This document shows, in pieces, positions 35,933 through 47,921 of a DNA stretch of 64,000 nucleotides (the stretch's first letter is position 1; every line of letters begins with the position of its first letter). The notes under the pieces are model-generated. The model did not search any database. It worked only from the letters and a program-made list of their open reading frames with translations, and was not told where the DNA came from. The DNA is from Pseudomonas sp. Seg1. Lineage in GTDB: Bacteria > Pseudomonadota > Gammaproteobacteria > Pseudomonadales > Pseudomonadaceae. The position numbers and the translations under genes were made by a program. The stretch is from contig NZ_AP021903.1 of assembly GCF_018326005.1 (NCBI RefSeq), positions 6,561,536-6,625,535 on the forward strand, read 5' to 3'.

Positions 35933-38094
35933 TGGTCCACCTCCTGAGCCTCACTGACGACCAACTTGAGAAAAGCCGCACTCCTTGCTGAACCAGTCTT
36001 GCTGTGAATATGCCCCCGGCGTTCCGCGAGCGGTGGAGAGTTTTCCACACCGCGAAGCTGATTCAAATCAGCCGTAAGGTTATCCCGCTCAATCTGAATT
36101 TCAGTACTACGCTTTTCCTGCTTTCTGCTTTTGAAATCCGCCTTAGATTTCGGAGAGCCGGCTTTATCCTTCTTGGCTTTCGCACCATTGACGATACTCT
36201 CTTGGAGATCCTTCAGCTGAGCGGCGTCATTTAACGCCTCATGTTTTGAATCTGGGGAAACCTGTCGAGTAATGTTGAGGAAATCGATGACCTCCTCCAT
36301 TCGATAACCGGCATATTTGTTCGCCTGATGAGGAACAATGGTCATTGGCTGAAACTCAGCGCCATTTTTTACCCAGCAGTTTTCAATTGAATTCGGGTCA
36401 TACCAGACACGTACATACCGGCTTTGGAAATTATGCGAGTGAGCAAGCCAATTCTCCCGCTGAGCTAATTCGCAGGTGTAGATAACACCCTGGAATTGAA
36501 TACCAGCGCGAGTAATGCGGCATTCCTTGGAGGGCAGCAGCGCGATCTTCAGCTCCGCCGGCGTTACGACCTTGGTATTCACCATATTATGGTCCATTGC
36601 CCAACACCAAATGTTGATCGGAGTAGGCTCAAGGTCGTCCGCCATCATCGCCGGCGTCAGTAGATGAGGGAGCTGCAAGCTTTTGTTGTGAGCCAATACT
36701 CCCGCGATGATCATTTGAGTGAATTCATCGAGATCTAGAATTGCGTCGAGTTCATAGTCCCTGTCACCCCGTTCCAGGCGCCGAGCATCCACTCCACCGG
36801 GGATAAACTTTAGATCCAATTTTTCGTTGATCAATCGAAAACGACTTTCGACTATACCTTTCCAGTCTGGCCTATAGGGCGGTGGGATATTAAGAACGGT
36901 GCCCAAGGTATTACACATGACCTCACCAGCTTCACTGAGCAGCTCTGCCCGGTCTGCAGTCAATTCGATAGGCAAATGAGAGCAGGGCCACTCGGACTCC
37001 TCCACCTCAATTCCATATCGCTTACAGAATTCTTTTTTGGGTGTATACGCGTTGAACAACGCATGCCTTGCCCCGTTCCAGCTAGGTCCTTCAAGGCCAA
37101 CGTGTATACCAACAATCATCCGCGTGAAGCTATCAACAACCACGTACAACACCGGGCGCCCAATCAGCCAGTTTCTATTCACTCGGTGAACGAGATAAAC
37201 ATCCGCGATGGTTGAGTCGATCTCGTACCGATGGCATGGACCAGAGAGGTTCTGTGAGGCTTCCCCAGAGATTGGTCTGTAATCTTTATTCCAACGAATC
37301 CCGCCACGGCGCCCCTTCAGCACATACAACGCGTCATAGAATTTCTTCCCGTTATAGGTGAGTTGTCCAATCGTGGGGTGGCTACCCTTTACGACATCAC
37401 CTTTGGAACCATCGGCAGCGACCGTCCGGTAGAACCGGTTCAACATCCAAGAAAAGCAGTCCCCGATCGTTCCGCATTTACCGCTTGCATAACGGCTATA
37501 CGCCAATTTGATAGCGGACAAGTGGTGCTCAGTCAGGAGAACCGCGCCATCCTCTAAAATGACACCGCGATATTTTGGTGGTCGTCCTGGCGTAATACCG
37601 GACTCCCTATTTTTAGATTTACCTCGTCCGCCACATTTGGCTGTATTCCAGAGGAAAGCGTTTTTTACCTGCCCCATGCTCCAATACCTAAACAGCAATC
37701 GGTAGATTTGTTTCCTATCAACGCCCATCTTGTCAGCATGTTTTTTAACATCCGCTCCGAAGCTGTCGACCAGGATATCTACAGGGGAGCTGCCCTCGAC
37801 CATATCCTTGATCAAATTCCAGCTGTTCTCGCGACTTTTCTTTTCTCTGTCGCTCATCTCATTTTCGAGACGAACCATAAAATTAAGGGGTAGCTCCACA
37901 TTGAGTACAGCAGCTCCACCTTTGATTTCATCCGCAAGCGATTGCTTATCGAGTATCCAAGGTTTTCGTGCATTAACCGATAGTTCGATAACAACAACCT
38001 GATCTCCCTTAAACCCAAGAACCCTCACCGGCGATTCGAGTAAAAGGGATCCCTCTCCGGGAGAAATGATTGCGTTCATGGCGAACTTAAGCAT
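35929..38094 (-). CDS. tnsB: DDE transposase TnsB
   Basis: A 721-residue transposase from the ATG at 38094, chosen because TGAGG lies 9 bases upstream; a GTG at 38109 is an alternative. The catalytic acids fall at D293 (RYEIDSTIADVYLV), D381 (IELTADRAELL) and E416 (DWKGIVESRF). The 88- and 35-residue spacings equal those I recall for Tn7 TnsB. Helix-turn-helix regions for end binding precede the core. TnsB binds the repeated 16-bp sites at both ends and makes the 3' cuts and strand transfer. It overlaps tnsA by 8 nt and tnsC by 4 nt. Confidence 0.95.
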   Translation of the reverse strand: MLKFAMNAIISPGEGSLLLESPVRVLGFKGDQVVVIELSVNARKPWILDKQSLADEIKGGAAVLNVELPLNFMVRLENEMSDREKKSRENSWNLIKDMVEGSSPVDILVDSFGADVKKHADKMGVDRKQIYRLLFRYWSMGQVKNAFLWNTAKCGGRGKSKNRESGITPGRPPKYRGVILEDGAVLLTEHHLSAIKLAYSRYASGKCGTIGDCFSWMLNRFYRTVAADGSKGDVVKGSHPTIGQLTYNGKKFYDALYVLKGRRGGIRWNKDYRPISGEASQNLSGPCHRYEIDSTIADVYLVHRVNRNWLIGRPVLYVVVDSFTRMIVGIHVGLEGPSWNGARHALFNAYTPKKEFCKRYGIEVEESEWPCSHLPIELTADRAELLSEAGEVMCNTLGTVLNIPPPYRPDWKGIVESRFRLINEKLDLKFIPGGVDARRLERGDRDYELDAILDLDEFTQMIIAGVLAHNKSLQLPHLLTPAMMADDLEPTPINIWCWAMDHNMVNTKVVTPAELKIALLPSKECRITRAGIQFQGVIYTCELAQRENWLAHSHNFQSRYVRVWYDPNSIENCWVKNGAEFQPMTIVPHQANKYAGYRMEEVIDFLNITRQVSPDSKHEALNDAAQLKDLQESIVNGAKAKKDKAGSPKSKADFKSRKQEKRSTEIQIERDNLTADLNQLRGVENSPPLAERRGHIHSKTGSARSAAFLKLVVSEAQEVDQ

Positions 38095-39079
38095 GAAGGG
38101 ATACCTCACCCGTCGAGAGCTCGAACAAGCCCACTGGCTCTACATACAAAGGCTTTGATAACTCAATGAGCATTGAATTCAGGTCGACCTTTAGCCTTCC
38201 GACCCATATCAAATGGAAAAATAGCCCCTTCACACCCATGTATTCCATATAAAGACGTTTTGCGATTTTAAGCAGAAGGGTCTTCAGAGGTATCTCACCG
38301 GTCTTCACCATAGAGATCGCCTCTAACATACGAATAATGTTTTTCTCGGACATAAGTGCCGACGAGATGAGCGCATAGCTTCGAAGAATTAATAGGTTTT
38401 TTATTCTGATCTGCGAGAGGCGTTCATAGAGAACCAGCTTCCACTCAATATTCCTTCTGGCCCAGAAAATGCGCTCGATCTCGAGTTTTTCGAGCAATCT
38501 ATCCTGCTCGGCTTTTGAGGCATCCTCGATCTCACTTGCATATTTCATTGATCTCGCGACCAGCCGCTCCTTACCAGAGCTATCCACTTGAGTGATTAAG
38601 AAGTCAGTCGTTAGCACAAGCGGAACAGTAGTCCCAGGGTAAACAGGTGGCCGCACACTCAAGCTCGAAGCGATTGCTTGGGTTTCAGCGGCTGGTAGTA
38701 GAGGAAACTGTTCCCGAATGTCGATGATTGACCGGTCATGCTCCAGTATTACGTGATAGTGGTATTCCGCGTTCGACAGCAGGTGGTGAGCTCGATGGAC
38801 CTTCACTCCTGGAACAATGTGCGAGGTTCCACGGGATGCAAACGCCCGTACCTTGATCCAAGGAACATACTCATCTCTGACCCCTTGGCCATCGCCGGCG
38901 GCTATCCGTTTATCTACCTTTTCCTGTGTAACAACCTTCGAGCGCACTGGCTTGCGAGGTGACGATTGAACCTGGCTCATCTGGCTAACCGAACTACCTA
39001 AATTACGTGGCAGCACCCCTGGAGGAGCATTGCTGATAGGGAAAGGGATCCCACGCTCTCGAGTAGCAGCGCTGGGCAT
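38087..39079 (-). CDS. tnsA: Transposon endonuclease TnsA
   Basis: About 330 residues from the ATG at 39079. The frame stays open into the right-end TnsB sites, so longer starts are unlikely and shorter ones possible; the nearest GAGG is ~12 bases away. The restriction-endonuclease-like core has NAEYHYHVILEHDRSIIDIR (E105), LTTDFLI (D159) and ARSMKY (K179), corresponding to Tn7 TnsA E63, D114 and K132. The Tn7 Q130 position appears to be Ser here. TnsA makes the 5' cuts that allow cut-and-paste transposition. It is the first gene of the operon, next to the right end, where Tn7 expression is autoregulated by TnsB. Confidence 0.92.
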   Translation of the reverse strand: MPSAATRERGIPFPISNAPPGVLPRNLGSSVSQMSQVQSSPRKPVRSKVVTQEKVDKRIAAGDGQGVRDEYVPWIKVRAFASRGTSHIVPGVKVHRAHHLLSNAEYHYHVILEHDRSIIDIREQFPLLPAAETQAIASSLSVRPPVYPGTTVPLVLTTDFLITQVDSSGKERLVARSMKYASEIEDASKAEQDRLLEKLEIERIFWARRNIEWKLVLYERLSQIRIKNLLILRSYALISSALMSEKNIIRMLEAISMVKTGEIPLKTLLLKIAKRLYMEYMGVKGLFFHLIWVGRLKVDLNSMLIELSKPLYVEPVGLFELSTGEVSLHA

Positions 39080-39161
39080 CAAAAATAACAACCTCAGAAA
39101 TAGATTGTGGACCTCATTACAAATTGCGGCCGCTTCCCAGACGAAGGGAGGCGACCGCTTC

Positions 39162-39228
39162 TGTGACAACTTTTATTCCGTTGTGACAATGTTTATTTAT
39201 TTGTGACAACCTTTATTTATTGCACACA
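39162..39228 (-). repeat. Tn7-like right end with three abutting TnsB-binding sites
   Basis: TGTGACAACTTTTATT (39162-39177), TGTGACAATGTTTATT (39182-39197) and TGTGACAACCTTTATT (39202-39217) repeat at exactly 20-bp intervals, and the element ends ATTGCACACA at 39228. Tn7R has four closely packed sites; three are evident here. The sites sit just upstream of tnsA and probably overlap its promoter. Confidence 0.92.
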
Positions 39229-39233
39229 TGTGC
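39229..39233. repeat. Target-site duplication TGTGC, right copy (attTn7)
   Basis: TGTGC follows the right terminus and duplicates 17260-17264. Its centre is 23 nt past the glmS stop codon. Confidence 0.9.
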
Positions 39234-39253
39234 GTCGATCAACTGTGGATAAC

Positions 39254-41086
39254 TTATTCCACCGTCACCGACTTCGCCAGGTTACGCGGCTGATCCACAT
39301 CCGTCCCTTTGAGCACCGCAACATAGTACGACAGCAGTTGCAGCGGGATGGTGTAGAGAATCGGCGAGAGGATGTCGTGGATGTGCGGCATCTGCACGAC
39401 GTGGGTGCCTTCGCCGTTGGTCATCCCGGCTTTCTCGTCGGCGAATACGATCAGTTCACCGCCACGGGCACGGACTTCCTGCAGGTTGGATTTGAGCTTC
39501 TCCAGCAGTTCGTTGTTCGGCGCCACCGTAACCACCGGCATGTCGTTATCCACAAGTGCCAGCGGGCCGTGTTTCAGCTCACCGGCCGGATAGGCTTCGG
39601 CGTGGATATAGGAGATTTCCTTGAGCTTCAAGGCACCTTCCATGGCCACCGGGAATTGCGCGCCACGGCCGAGGAACAGGGTGTGGTTTTTCTCGGCGAA
39701 CAACTCGGCGATTTTTTCCACAGTGCTGTCCATGGCCAGCGCTTCGCCGAGGCGGGTTGGCAGGCGACGCAGTTCTTCGACCAGAGTGGCTTCGACGCCT
39801 TTGGCCAAGGTACCGCGCACTTGTCCGAGCGACAGGGTCAGCAGCAGCAAACCGACCAATTGCGTGGTGAAGGCTTTGGTCGAGGCTACACCGATTTCGC
39901 GGCCGGCCTGGGTCAACAGGGTCAGGTCGGATTCACGCACCAGCGAGCTGATGCCGACGTTGCAGATCGCCAGACTGGCGAGGAAGCCCAACTCCTTGGC
40001 GTTGCGCAGCGCTGCCAGGGTATCGGCAGTTTCACCAGACTGCGAGATGGTCACGAACAGGGTGTCCGGCTGTACTACCACTTTGCGGTAGCGGAACTCG
40101 CTGGCAACTTCGACCTGGCACGGGATGCCGGCCAGTTCTTCCAGCCAGTAACGAGCGACCATGCCGGCGTGGTAGCTGGTGCCACAGGCAACGATCTGGA
40201 CGTTGCGCACTTTGGCGAACAGCTCGGCCGCTTGTGGGCCGAATGCCTGAACCAGCACTTGATCGTTACTCAGGCGACCTTCAAGGGTGCGTTGCACCAC
40301 CGCTGGCTGCTCATGGATTTCCTTGAGCATGTAGTGGCGGAACTCACCTTTGTCGGCCGCTTCGGCACCATCGGTGTACTGCACGGTCTGGCGCTCGACG
40401 GCGTTGCCGTCGATATCCCAGATCTGCACGTTATCGCGGCGAATTTCGGCGATATCGCCTTCTTCGAGGTACATGAAACGGTCAGTTACCTGACGCAGGG
40501 CCAGTTGGTCGGAGGCGAGGAAGTTTTCACCCAGACCCAGACCGATCACCAGTGGGCTGCCACTGCGCGCAGCCACTAGTCGATCAGGCTGCGCGGCATT
40601 GATCACCGCCAGACCGTAAGCGCCATGCAGTTCCTTGACGGTAGCCTTAAGGGCAACGGTCAGGTCTGGCTCGTCTTTGAGTTTGTGGCTGAGCAAGTGC
40701 GCGATGACTTCGGTATCGGTGTCCGAGGTGAACACGTAACCCAGGGCTTTCAGCTGTTCACGCAGGGCTTCATGGTTTTCGATGATGCCGTTGTGCACCA
40801 CCGCGATATCGCCGGAGAAATGCGGGTGGGCGTTGCGCTCGCAGGGTGCGCCGTGGGTGGCCCAACGGGTGTGGGCAATACCGAGACGGCCGACCAGCGG
40901 GTGCTCGGCCAACGCGTTTTCCAATTCACTGACTTTGCCCGGGCGGCGCATGCGCTCGAGGGTTTCGTCGTTGGTGTAGACCGCCACACCGGCGCTGTCA
41001 TAGCCGCGGTACTCAAGGCGCTTGAGGCCTTCGAGCAGGATGGCGGTGATATTACGTTCAGCAACTGCGCCGACAATTCCACACAT
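39254..41086 (-). CDS. glmS: Glucosamine-6-phosphate synthase (isomerizing)
   Basis: 610 residues, the usual length. It makes glucosamine-6-phosphate from fructose-6-phosphate and glutamine, the first step to UDP-GlcNAc. The start at 41086 gives [12 protein letters not shown], leaving Cys2 as the N-terminal nucleophile after Met removal; AGGAG is upstream. The glutaminase domain has [13 protein letters not shown], and two SIS isomerase domains follow ([23 protein letters not shown]); the C terminus is the conserved [11 protein letters not shown]. The 3' end is the TnsD recognition region and is intact because the element inserted beyond the stop. Its original terminator is now 22 kb away. It begins 2 bp after glmR. 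Confidence 0.97.
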   Translation of the reverse strand: MCGIVGAVAERNITAILLEGLKRLEYRGYDSAGVAVYTNDETLERMRRPGKVSELENALAEHPLVGRLGIAHTRWATHGAPCERNAHPHFSGDIAVVHNGIIENHEALREQLKALGYVFTSDTDTEVIAHLLSHKLKDEPDLTVALKATVKELHGAYGLAVINAAQPDRLVAARSGSPLVIGLGLGENFLASDQLALRQVTDRFMYLEEGDIAEIRRDNVQIWDIDGNAVERQTVQYTDGAEAADKGEFRHYMLKEIHEQPAVVQRTLEGRLSNDQVLVQAFGPQAAELFAKVRNVQIVACGTSYHAGMVARYWLEELAGIPCQVEVASEFRYRKVVVQPDTLFVTISQSGETADTLAALRNAKELGFLASLAICNVGISSLVRESDLTLLTQAGREIGVASTKAFTTQLVGLLLLTLSLGQVRGTLAKGVEATLVEELRRLPTRLGEALAMDSTVEKIAELFAEKNHTLFLGRGAQFPVAMEGALKLKEISYIHAEAYPAGELKHGPLALVDNDMPVVTVAPNNELLEKLKSNLQEVRARGGELIVFADEKAGMTNGEGTHVVQMPHIHDILSPILYTIPLQLLSYYVAVLKGTDVDQPRNLAKSVTVE

Positions 41087-41088
41087 GC

Positions 41089-41865
41089 TTATTTCTCCTG
41101 ACTGACAGCCGCGCAAATCACGGTGATACCGCGGGCCTGAATCTGATCGCGCGCTTCTAGAGACAGGCGATCATCGGTAATTAGGGTATGGACGCTGCTC
41201 CATGGCAGCTCCAGGTTGGGAATCTTGCGACCGATCTTGTCGGCCTCGACCATGACGATGACTTCACGCGCCACTTCAGCCATGACCCGGCTCAGGCCGA
41301 GCAATTCGTTGAACGTGGTGGTACCGCGCAACAGGTCGATGCCATCGGCGCCGATAAACAATTGATCGAAGTCGTAAGAGCGTAGTACTTGCTCGGCGAC
41401 CTGGCCCTGAAAGGATTCCGAATGCGGATCCCAGGTGCCACCGGTCATCAACAGCACCGGCTCGTGCTCGAGTTCGCTCAAGGCGTTGGCGACGTGCAGG
41501 GAGTTGGTCATCACCACCAGACCCGGCTGCTGGCCGAGCTCGGGGATCATCGCGGCGGTGGTGCTGCCGCTGTCGATGATGATGCGCGCGTGCTCACGGA
41601 TGCGCTTCACCGCTGCGCGAGCGATTGCTTGTTTGTATTTGGAAACGGTCTGGGCGGTTTCGGCGACCAGTTCCTGAGGCATGGTGATCGCCCCGCCGTA
41701 ACGGCGCAGCAGCAGACCATGACTCTCAAGCGCGGCGAGATCCTTGCGAATCGTAACTTCGGAGGTTTCGAAACGCTTGGCCAATTCATCCACACTGACT
41801 TCGCCCTGCTCGTTGAGCAAGGCGAGAATGTTGTGGCGGCGCTGAGGTGTATTGCGTTTCGACAT
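41089..41865 (-). CDS. glmR: DeoR-family regulator next to glmS
   Basis: A 258-residue regulator. The N-terminal DeoR HTH is clear ([20 protein letters not shown], then [28 protein letters not shown]), and the sugar-phosphate-sensing domain has [13 protein letters not shown] and FIGADGI. It lies directly upstream of glmS on the same strand (2-bp gap), between glmU and glmS, as in P. aeruginosa, where the homologue is named GlmR. It probably adjusts amino-sugar synthesis in response to a phosphosugar. Confidence 0.88.
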   Translation of the reverse strand: MSKRNTPQRRHNILALLNEQGEVSVDELAKRFETSEVTIRKDLAALESHGLLLRRYGGAITMPQELVAETAQTVSKYKQAIARAAVKRIREHARIIIDSGSTTAAMIPELGQQPGLVVMTNSLHVANALSELEHEPVLLMTGGTWDPHSESFQGQVAEQVLRSYDFDQLFIGADGIDLLRGTTTFNELLGLSRVMAEVAREVIVMVEADKIGRKIPNLELPWSSVHTLITDDRLSLEARDQIQARGITVICAAVSQEK

Positions 41866-41965
41866 GGCGGCTTAAGTTTCGATTCGAAAGATAACGGAAG
41901 CAATCAAAACCTATCAGCAATAAATCGTCAAGCGGATGCTGGAAAAATATTCTGTGGATAAAAGC

Positions 41966-42056
41966 ATCGCGGGCAAGCCCGCTCCCACATGGATTCGCTG
42001 TGCATTGAAGACCTTTGCTTCAACGCGAGTCCTGTGGGAGCGGGCTTGCCCGCGAT
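41966..42056. repeat. REP pair (REPIN-like), glmU-glmR intergenic
   Basis: Inverted copies GCGGGCAAGCCCGCTCCCAC (to 41987) and GTGGGAGCGGGCTTGCCCGC (42034-42053) flank about 45 bp. They belong to the same family as the pair at 13353-13447. They could form a large hairpin at the 3' end of the glmU transcript. Confidence 0.9.
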
Positions 42057-42081
42057 AGCCATCGAACGGTCTGTGTATAAC

Positions 42082-43449
42082 TCAGTTCTTTTTGATCTTC
42101 TCCGGCCGTTTCCAGCCATCGATGTTCTTCTGCCGCGCACGACCGACGGCCAATTGCGCGTTATCCACATTCTGCGTAATGGTCGATCCGGCAGCAGTGG
42201 TTGCACCGTCAGAGATATCCACAGGGGCTACCAACGAGTTATTGGAGCCAATGAACACGTCCGCTCCCAACACGGTTTTCCACTTGTTGGCGCCATCGTA
42301 GTTACAAGTGATGGTGCCGGCGCCGATGTTGGTGCGCGCACCGATTTCGGCATCGCCCAAATAGGTCAGGTGACCAGCCTTCGCGCCCTCGCCCATGTGG
42401 GCGTTTTTCAGTTCAACAAAGTTACCCACATGGGCGCGCGCTTCCAGCACGGTGCCCGGACGCAGGCGAGCGAACGGACCGGCATCACTGCCCTCACCCA
42501 GCACCGCGCCTTCGATATGAGAGTTGGCCTTGATCACCACGCCTTTGCGCAGGGTGCTGTCCTTGATCACGCAGTTCGGGCCGATCACCACGTCGTCTTC
42601 AATGACTACGTTGCCTTCGAGGATCACGTTGATATCGATCAGCACATCGCGACCAACAGTTACTTCACCACGTACATCGAAACGCGCCGGGTCACGCAGG
42701 GTCACGCCCTGCGCCATCAGACGACGGCCAGCACGCAACTGGTAATGCCGCTCCAGCTCCGATAGCTGTTTGCGGTCATTGGCGCCCTGCACTTCCATCG
42801 GATCGTGCGGCTGTTCAGTGGCCACGACCAGACCATCGCTGACCGCCATCTCGATCACGTCGGTCAGGTAATACTCGCCCTGGGCATTGTTGTTCGACAA
42901 GCGGCTCATCCAGTCGGCCAGGCGATTGGCCGGCACGGCGAGGATGCCGGTGTTGCCTTCGGTGATTGCGCGCTGTGCTTCGCTGGCGTCTTTGTGCTCG
43001 ACGATAGCCGCGACCTTGCCGTCGGCATCCCGCACGATTCGGCCATAGCCGGTCGGATCATCCAGTTCGACCGTCAGCAGGCCCATCTGGCCCGGGACGA
43101 CATGCTTGAGCAAACGTTGCAGGGTTTCGACTTCGATCAACGGTACGTCACCGTAAAGGATCAGCACGGTGTCTGCGGTAATGAAAGGCACCGCCTGGGC
43201 GGTCGCGTGACCGGTGCCCAATTGCTTGTCCTGCAGGACGAAATTCAGATCGTCTGCGGCCAGACGCTCACGCACCACATCGGCACCGTGGCCAATGACC
43301 ACGTGGATGCGTTGTGGATCAAGTTGCCGGGCGCTGTGGATAACATGGCCCAACATGGAATTACCGGCAATCGGATGCAGAACCTTCGGAAGCGCCGAAC
43401 GCATGCGAGTGCCTTGGCCGGCCGCGAGAATTACGATTTCGAGAGACAT
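42082..43449 (-). CDS. glmU: Bifunctional GlmU: GlcNAc-1-P uridyltransferase / GlcN-1-P acetyltransferase
   Basis: 455 residues, standard for the family. The N-terminal uridyltransferase starts with [28 protein letters not shown] and YGDVPL follow. The C-terminal left-handed beta-helix shows hexapeptide repeats and the acetyltransferase residues around [16 protein letters not shown] and [10 protein letters not shown]. It performs the last two steps to UDP-GlcNAc for peptidoglycan and LPS. It follows the ATP synthase operon beyond a terminator. Confidence 0.97.
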   Translation of the reverse strand: MSLEIVILAAGQGTRMRSALPKVLHPIAGNSMLGHVIHSARQLDPQRIHVVIGHGADVVRERLAADDLNFVLQDKQLGTGHATAQAVPFITADTVLILYGDVPLIEVETLQRLLKHVVPGQMGLLTVELDDPTGYGRIVRDADGKVAAIVEHKDASEAQRAITEGNTGILAVPANRLADWMSRLSNNNAQGEYYLTDVIEMAVSDGLVVATEQPHDPMEVQGANDRKQLSELERHYQLRAGRRLMAQGVTLRDPARFDVRGEVTVGRDVLIDINVILEGNVVIEDDVVIGPNCVIKDSTLRKGVVIKANSHIEGAVLGEGSDAGPFARLRPGTVLEARAHVGNFVELKNAHMGEGAKAGHLTYLGDAEIGARTNIGAGTITCNYDGANKWKTVLGADVFIGSNNSLVAPVDISDGATTAAGSTITQNVDNAQLAVGRARQKNIDGWKRPEKIKKN

Positions 43450-43510
43450 GACTGGCTACCAATCCTGGGTGGTCAGCAACTGCGACCGGGGTTGTAAATT
43501 CGGAAAAGAA

Positions 43511-43536
43511 AAAAGGGTAGCCGAGGCTACCCTTTT
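43511..43536 (-). terminator. Terminator of the atp operon
   Basis: AAAAGGGTAGC/GCTACCCTTTT (43511-43521 with 43526-43536) closes a CGAG loop. The A-rich left side supplies the U tract for minus-strand transcription out of atpC. It is also rho-independent-like in the opposite direction. Confidence 0.85.
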
Positions 43537-43566
43537 TTATCAATCGCACAACAAGTGGCTGACGGA

Positions 43567-43992
43567 TTAACCGCCAAACTTCTTGCGGATCTGCTGGACG
43601 GTGCGCAGCTGAGCTGCAGCCTCGGCCAGACGTGCGGACGCAGCTCCGTAATCGAAATCTGCGCTCTTCTCATGCAGAGCAGCCTCGGCAGCCTTGAGAG
43701 CTGCTTGGGCCTGAGCTTCATCCAGGTCGGCGGCACGTTGCACGGTATCGGCAAGCACCTTGACCATGTTCGGCTGAACCTCGAGGAAACCACCGGAGAT
43801 GTAGAACACCTCGGCTTCCCCGCCTTGCTTGATCAGGCGGATCGGACCTGGCTTCAGATTAGTGATCAGCGGCGCGTGACCCAGAGCGATACCAAGATCA
43901 CCCAGTGCACCGTGCGCAATCACCATCTCGACCAGGCCGGAAAAGATTTCCCCTTCCGCGCTGACGATATCGCAATGGACTGTCATAGCCAT
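43567..43992 (-). CDS. atpC: ATP synthase F1 epsilon subunit
   Basis: 141 residues. N-terminal beta-sandwich ([32 protein letters not shown]) and C-terminal helical hairpin ([15 protein letters not shown]) that can inhibit ATP hydrolysis. It rotates with gamma in the central stalk. Last gene of the operon; ends just before a strong terminator. Confidence 0.96.
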   Translation of the reverse strand: MAMTVHCDIVSAEGEIFSGLVEMVIAHGALGDLGIALGHAPLITNLKPGPIRLIKQGGEAEVFYISGGFLEVQPNMVKVLADTVQRAADLDEAQAQAALKAAEAALHEKSADFDYGAASARLAEAAAQLRTVQQIRKKFGG

Positions 43993-44037
43993 CTGATTGC
44001 CTCAACCTAAATTAGCGCCCGTTGCCGGGCGCCGGGA

Positions 44038-45444
<1,407 letters not shown>

Positions 45445-46305
45445 TTAAACCGCGGCAGCGCCGCCGACGATTTCCGAGATCTCTTGGGTGATCGCAGCCT
45501 GACGCGCCTTGTTGTAGATCAGCTGCAAATCGCTGATCAAATCACCGGCGTTGTCGGTAGCGTTCTTCATCGCGATCATCCGCGCAGCTTGTTCAGCCGC
45601 GTTGTTCTCGACCACCGCCTGGTAGACCTGCGACTCGACGTAACGGACCATCAAGCCGTCAAGCAGCTCTTTGGCATCCGGTTCGTAGAGATAGTCCCAG
45701 TGGTGCTTGAGATCCTGATCCGGGGTCGCCACCAGTGGAATCAACTGCTCCACGGTAGGCTGTTGCGTCATGGTGTTGATGAACTTGTTGGACACCACGG
45801 ACAGGCGATCAATACGGCCGTCCAGGTAGGCATCCAGCATCACCTTGACGCTGCCGATCAGATCATTGATCGACGGCTCTTCACCCAGGTGGCTGATAGC
45901 TGCAACGACGTTACCGCCGAAGTTGCGGAAAAAGGCCGCACCCTTGCTACCAACGACACACAGATCAATCTCGACGCCGTTTTCGCGGTTTACCGCCATG
46001 TCCTTGACCAGGGCCTTGAACAGGTTGGTGTTCAAGCCGCCGCACAAACCACGGTCACTGCTCACGACGACATAACCGACGCGCTTGATTTCGCGGTCGA
46101 TCATGAACGGGTGGCGGTATTCCGGGTTGGCGTTGGCCAGATGCCCAATTACCTGGCGGATACGCTCCGCATAAGGACGGCTAGCAGCCATGCGCATTTG
46201 TGCCTTGCGCATTTTGCTGACCGCCACTTTTTCCATGGCGCTGGTAATCTTTTGCGTGCTTTTGATGCTCGCAATCTTACTGCGAATCTCTTTTGCGCCT
46301 GCCAT
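45445..46305 (-). CDS. atpG: ATP synthase F1 gamma subunit
   Basis: 286 residues. The conserved N-terminal helix ([18 protein letters not shown]) and the C-terminal helix ([20 protein letters not shown]) form the coiled-coil rotor inside the alpha3beta3 ring. [10 protein letters not shown] is the family signature loop. It lies between atpA and atpD. Confidence 0.97.
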   Translation of the reverse strand: MAGAKEIRSKIASIKSTQKITSAMEKVAVSKMRKAQMRMAASRPYAERIRQVIGHLANANPEYRHPFMIDREIKRVGYVVVSSDRGLCGGLNTNLFKALVKDMAVNRENGVEIDLCVVGSKGAAFFRNFGGNVVAAISHLGEEPSINDLIGSVKVMLDAYLDGRIDRLSVVSNKFINTMTQQPTVEQLIPLVATPDQDLKHHWDYLYEPDAKELLDGLMVRYVESQVYQAVVENNAAEQAARMIAMKNATDNAGDLISDLQLIYNKARQAAITQEISEIVGGAAAV

Positions 46306-46355
46306 GTAACACCTATCAGGTTAGCAAGCGGGAGCCTCGCGGCTCCCGCTGCGGC

Positions 46356-47900
46356 TTACCAGGTTTGGGTGGCCTTGAACTTCTCGATACCGGCTTTCAT
46401 GCCAGCGTCGATTTCGTCATTGAAGTCACCTTTAACGTTGATCTTGGCCATCAAATCGGCGTGATCGCGGTTGAAGAAAGCAATCAGCGCTTGTTCGAAG
46501 CTGCCGATCTTGGCGATTTCAATGTCAGTCAGGAACCCACGCTCAGCGGCATACAGCGACAGCGCCATGTCAGCGATCGACATTGGTGCGTATTGCTTCT
46601 GCTTCATCAGCTCGGTAACGCGCTGACCATGCTCAAGTTGCTTACGGGTCGCTTCGTCCAGGTCAGAAGCGAACTGGGCGAATGCCGCCAGTTCACGGTA
46701 CTGAGCCAGAGCGGTACGGATACCACCGGACAGCTTCTTGATGATCTTGGTCTGAGCGGCACCACCCACACGGGATACCGAAACACCGGCGTTCACTGCT
46801 GGGCGGATGCCCGAGTTGAACATGGCCGATTCCAGGAAGATCTGACCGTCAGTGATGGAAATCACGTTGGTCGGAACGAACGCGGAAACGTCGCCAGCCT
46901 GGGTTTCGATGATCGGCAGTGCGGTCAGGGAACCGGTTTTGCCGGTCACTGCGCCGTTGGTGAACTTCTCTACGTATTCTTCCGAAACGCGGGATGCGCG
47001 CTCCAGCAGACGGGAGTGGAGATAGAACACGTCGCCTGGGTAAGCTTCACGGCCTGGTGGACGGCGCAGCAGCAGGGAAATCTGGCGGTAAGCCACTGCT
47101 TGCTTGGACAGATCGTCATAAACGATCAGCGCGTCTTCACCGCGGTCGCGGAAGAATTCACCCATGGTGCAACCGGAGTACGGTGCCAGGAATTGCAGCG
47201 CAGGAGATTCCGAAGCACTGGCAGCCACGATGATCGTGTTGGCCAGGGCGCCGTTTTCTTCCAGCTTGCGAACCACGTTGGCGATGGTCGATTGCTTCTG
47301 ACCGATCGCTACGTAGACGCAGAAAATGCCGCTGTCTTTCTGGTTGATGATCGCGTCGATCGCCAGAGCGGTTTTACCGATCTGACGGTCACCGATGATC
47401 AGCTCACGCTGGCCACGGCCGACAGGGATCATGGCATCGACAGCCTTGTAGCCAGTCTGTACAGGCTGGTCTACCGACTTACGCCAGATCACGCCCGGAG
47501 CAACTTTCTCGACCGCGTCGGTCTCGGTGTTGCCCAGTGGACCTTTGCCGTCAACAGGGTTACCCAGTGCGTCGACTACGCGACCCAGCAGTTCCTTACC
47601 AACAGGAACTTCGAGGATGCGGCCGGTGCACTTGGCGCTCATGCCTTCAGCCAGAGACTGGTAGGAGCCCAATACAACGGCACCTACGGAGTCTTGCTCC
47701 AGGTTGAGGGCCATACCGTAGACGCCGCCCGGAAACTCGATCATCTCGCCGTACATGACGTCGGCCAGACCGTGAATCCGCACGATGCCGTCAGATACGC
47801 TGACGACAGTGCCTTCGTTACGGGCTTGGGAGGTCACATCGAGCTTGTCGATGCGGCCCTTGATAATTTCACTTATTTCGGAAGGATTGAGTTGCTGCAT
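46356..47900 (-). CDS. atpA: ATP synthase F1 alpha subunit
   Basis: 514 residues. The non-catalytic nucleotide site has Walker A GDRQIGKT and Walker [12 protein letters not shown]; the arginine finger region is [11 protein letters not shown]. The N terminus ([16 protein letters not shown]) binds the delta subunit and peripheral stalk. The ribosome-binding region is followed by a short gap from atpH. Confidence 0.98.
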   Translation of the reverse strand: MQQLNPSEISEIIKGRIDKLDVTSQARNEGTVVSVSDGIVRIHGLADVMYGEMIEFPGGVYGMALNLEQDSVGAVVLGSYQSLAEGMSAKCTGRILEVPVGKELLGRVVDALGNPVDGKGPLGNTETDAVEKVAPGVIWRKSVDQPVQTGYKAVDAMIPVGRGQRELIIGDRQIGKTALAIDAIINQKDSGIFCVYVAIGQKQSTIANVVRKLEENGALANTIIVAASASESPALQFLAPYSGCTMGEFFRDRGEDALIVYDDLSKQAVAYRQISLLLRRPPGREAYPGDVFYLHSRLLERASRVSEEYVEKFTNGAVTGKTGSLTALPIIETQAGDVSAFVPTNVISITDGQIFLESAMFNSGIRPAVNAGVSVSRVGGAAQTKIIKKLSGGIRTALAQYRELAAFAQFASDLDEATRKQLEHGQRVTELMKQKQYAPMSIADMALSLYAAERGFLTDIEIAKIGSFEQALIAFFNRDHADLMAKINVKGDFNDEIDAGMKAGIEKFKATQTW

Positions 47901-47921
47901 TGCTCTGCTGCCCCTTCAAAC

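Larger units (their letters stand above)
17265..39228. mobile_element. Tn7-like transposon inserted at attTn7 (21,964 bp)
   Basis: Both termini read 5'-TGTGT and share AATAAAGGTTGTCACA exactly 11 bp in from each end. A 5-bp duplication (TGTGC) flanks the element. The duplicated bases lie 21-25 nt beyond the glmS stop (centre +23), the canonical Tn7 attachment distance. tnsA-tnsB-tnsC-tnsD are transcribed inward from the glmS-proximal right end, as in Tn7; no tnsE is recognised. The left end has three spaced TnsB sites and the right end three abutting ones. Cargo between 17414 and 32708 is visibly more AT-rich than the host chromosome and is dominated by putative defence genes. Intact tns genes and ends suggest it is, or recently was, mobile. 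Confidence 0.95.

Noticed and set aside
32998..39079. tnsE gene
   Set aside because: All four operon genes are accounted for as tnsA-D and no candidate follows tnsD; the next gene is SIR2-like.
41087..41200. glmS ribozyme/riboswitch upstream of glmS
   Set aside because: Only 2 bp separate glmR and glmS, and that ribozyme class belongs to Firmicutes.
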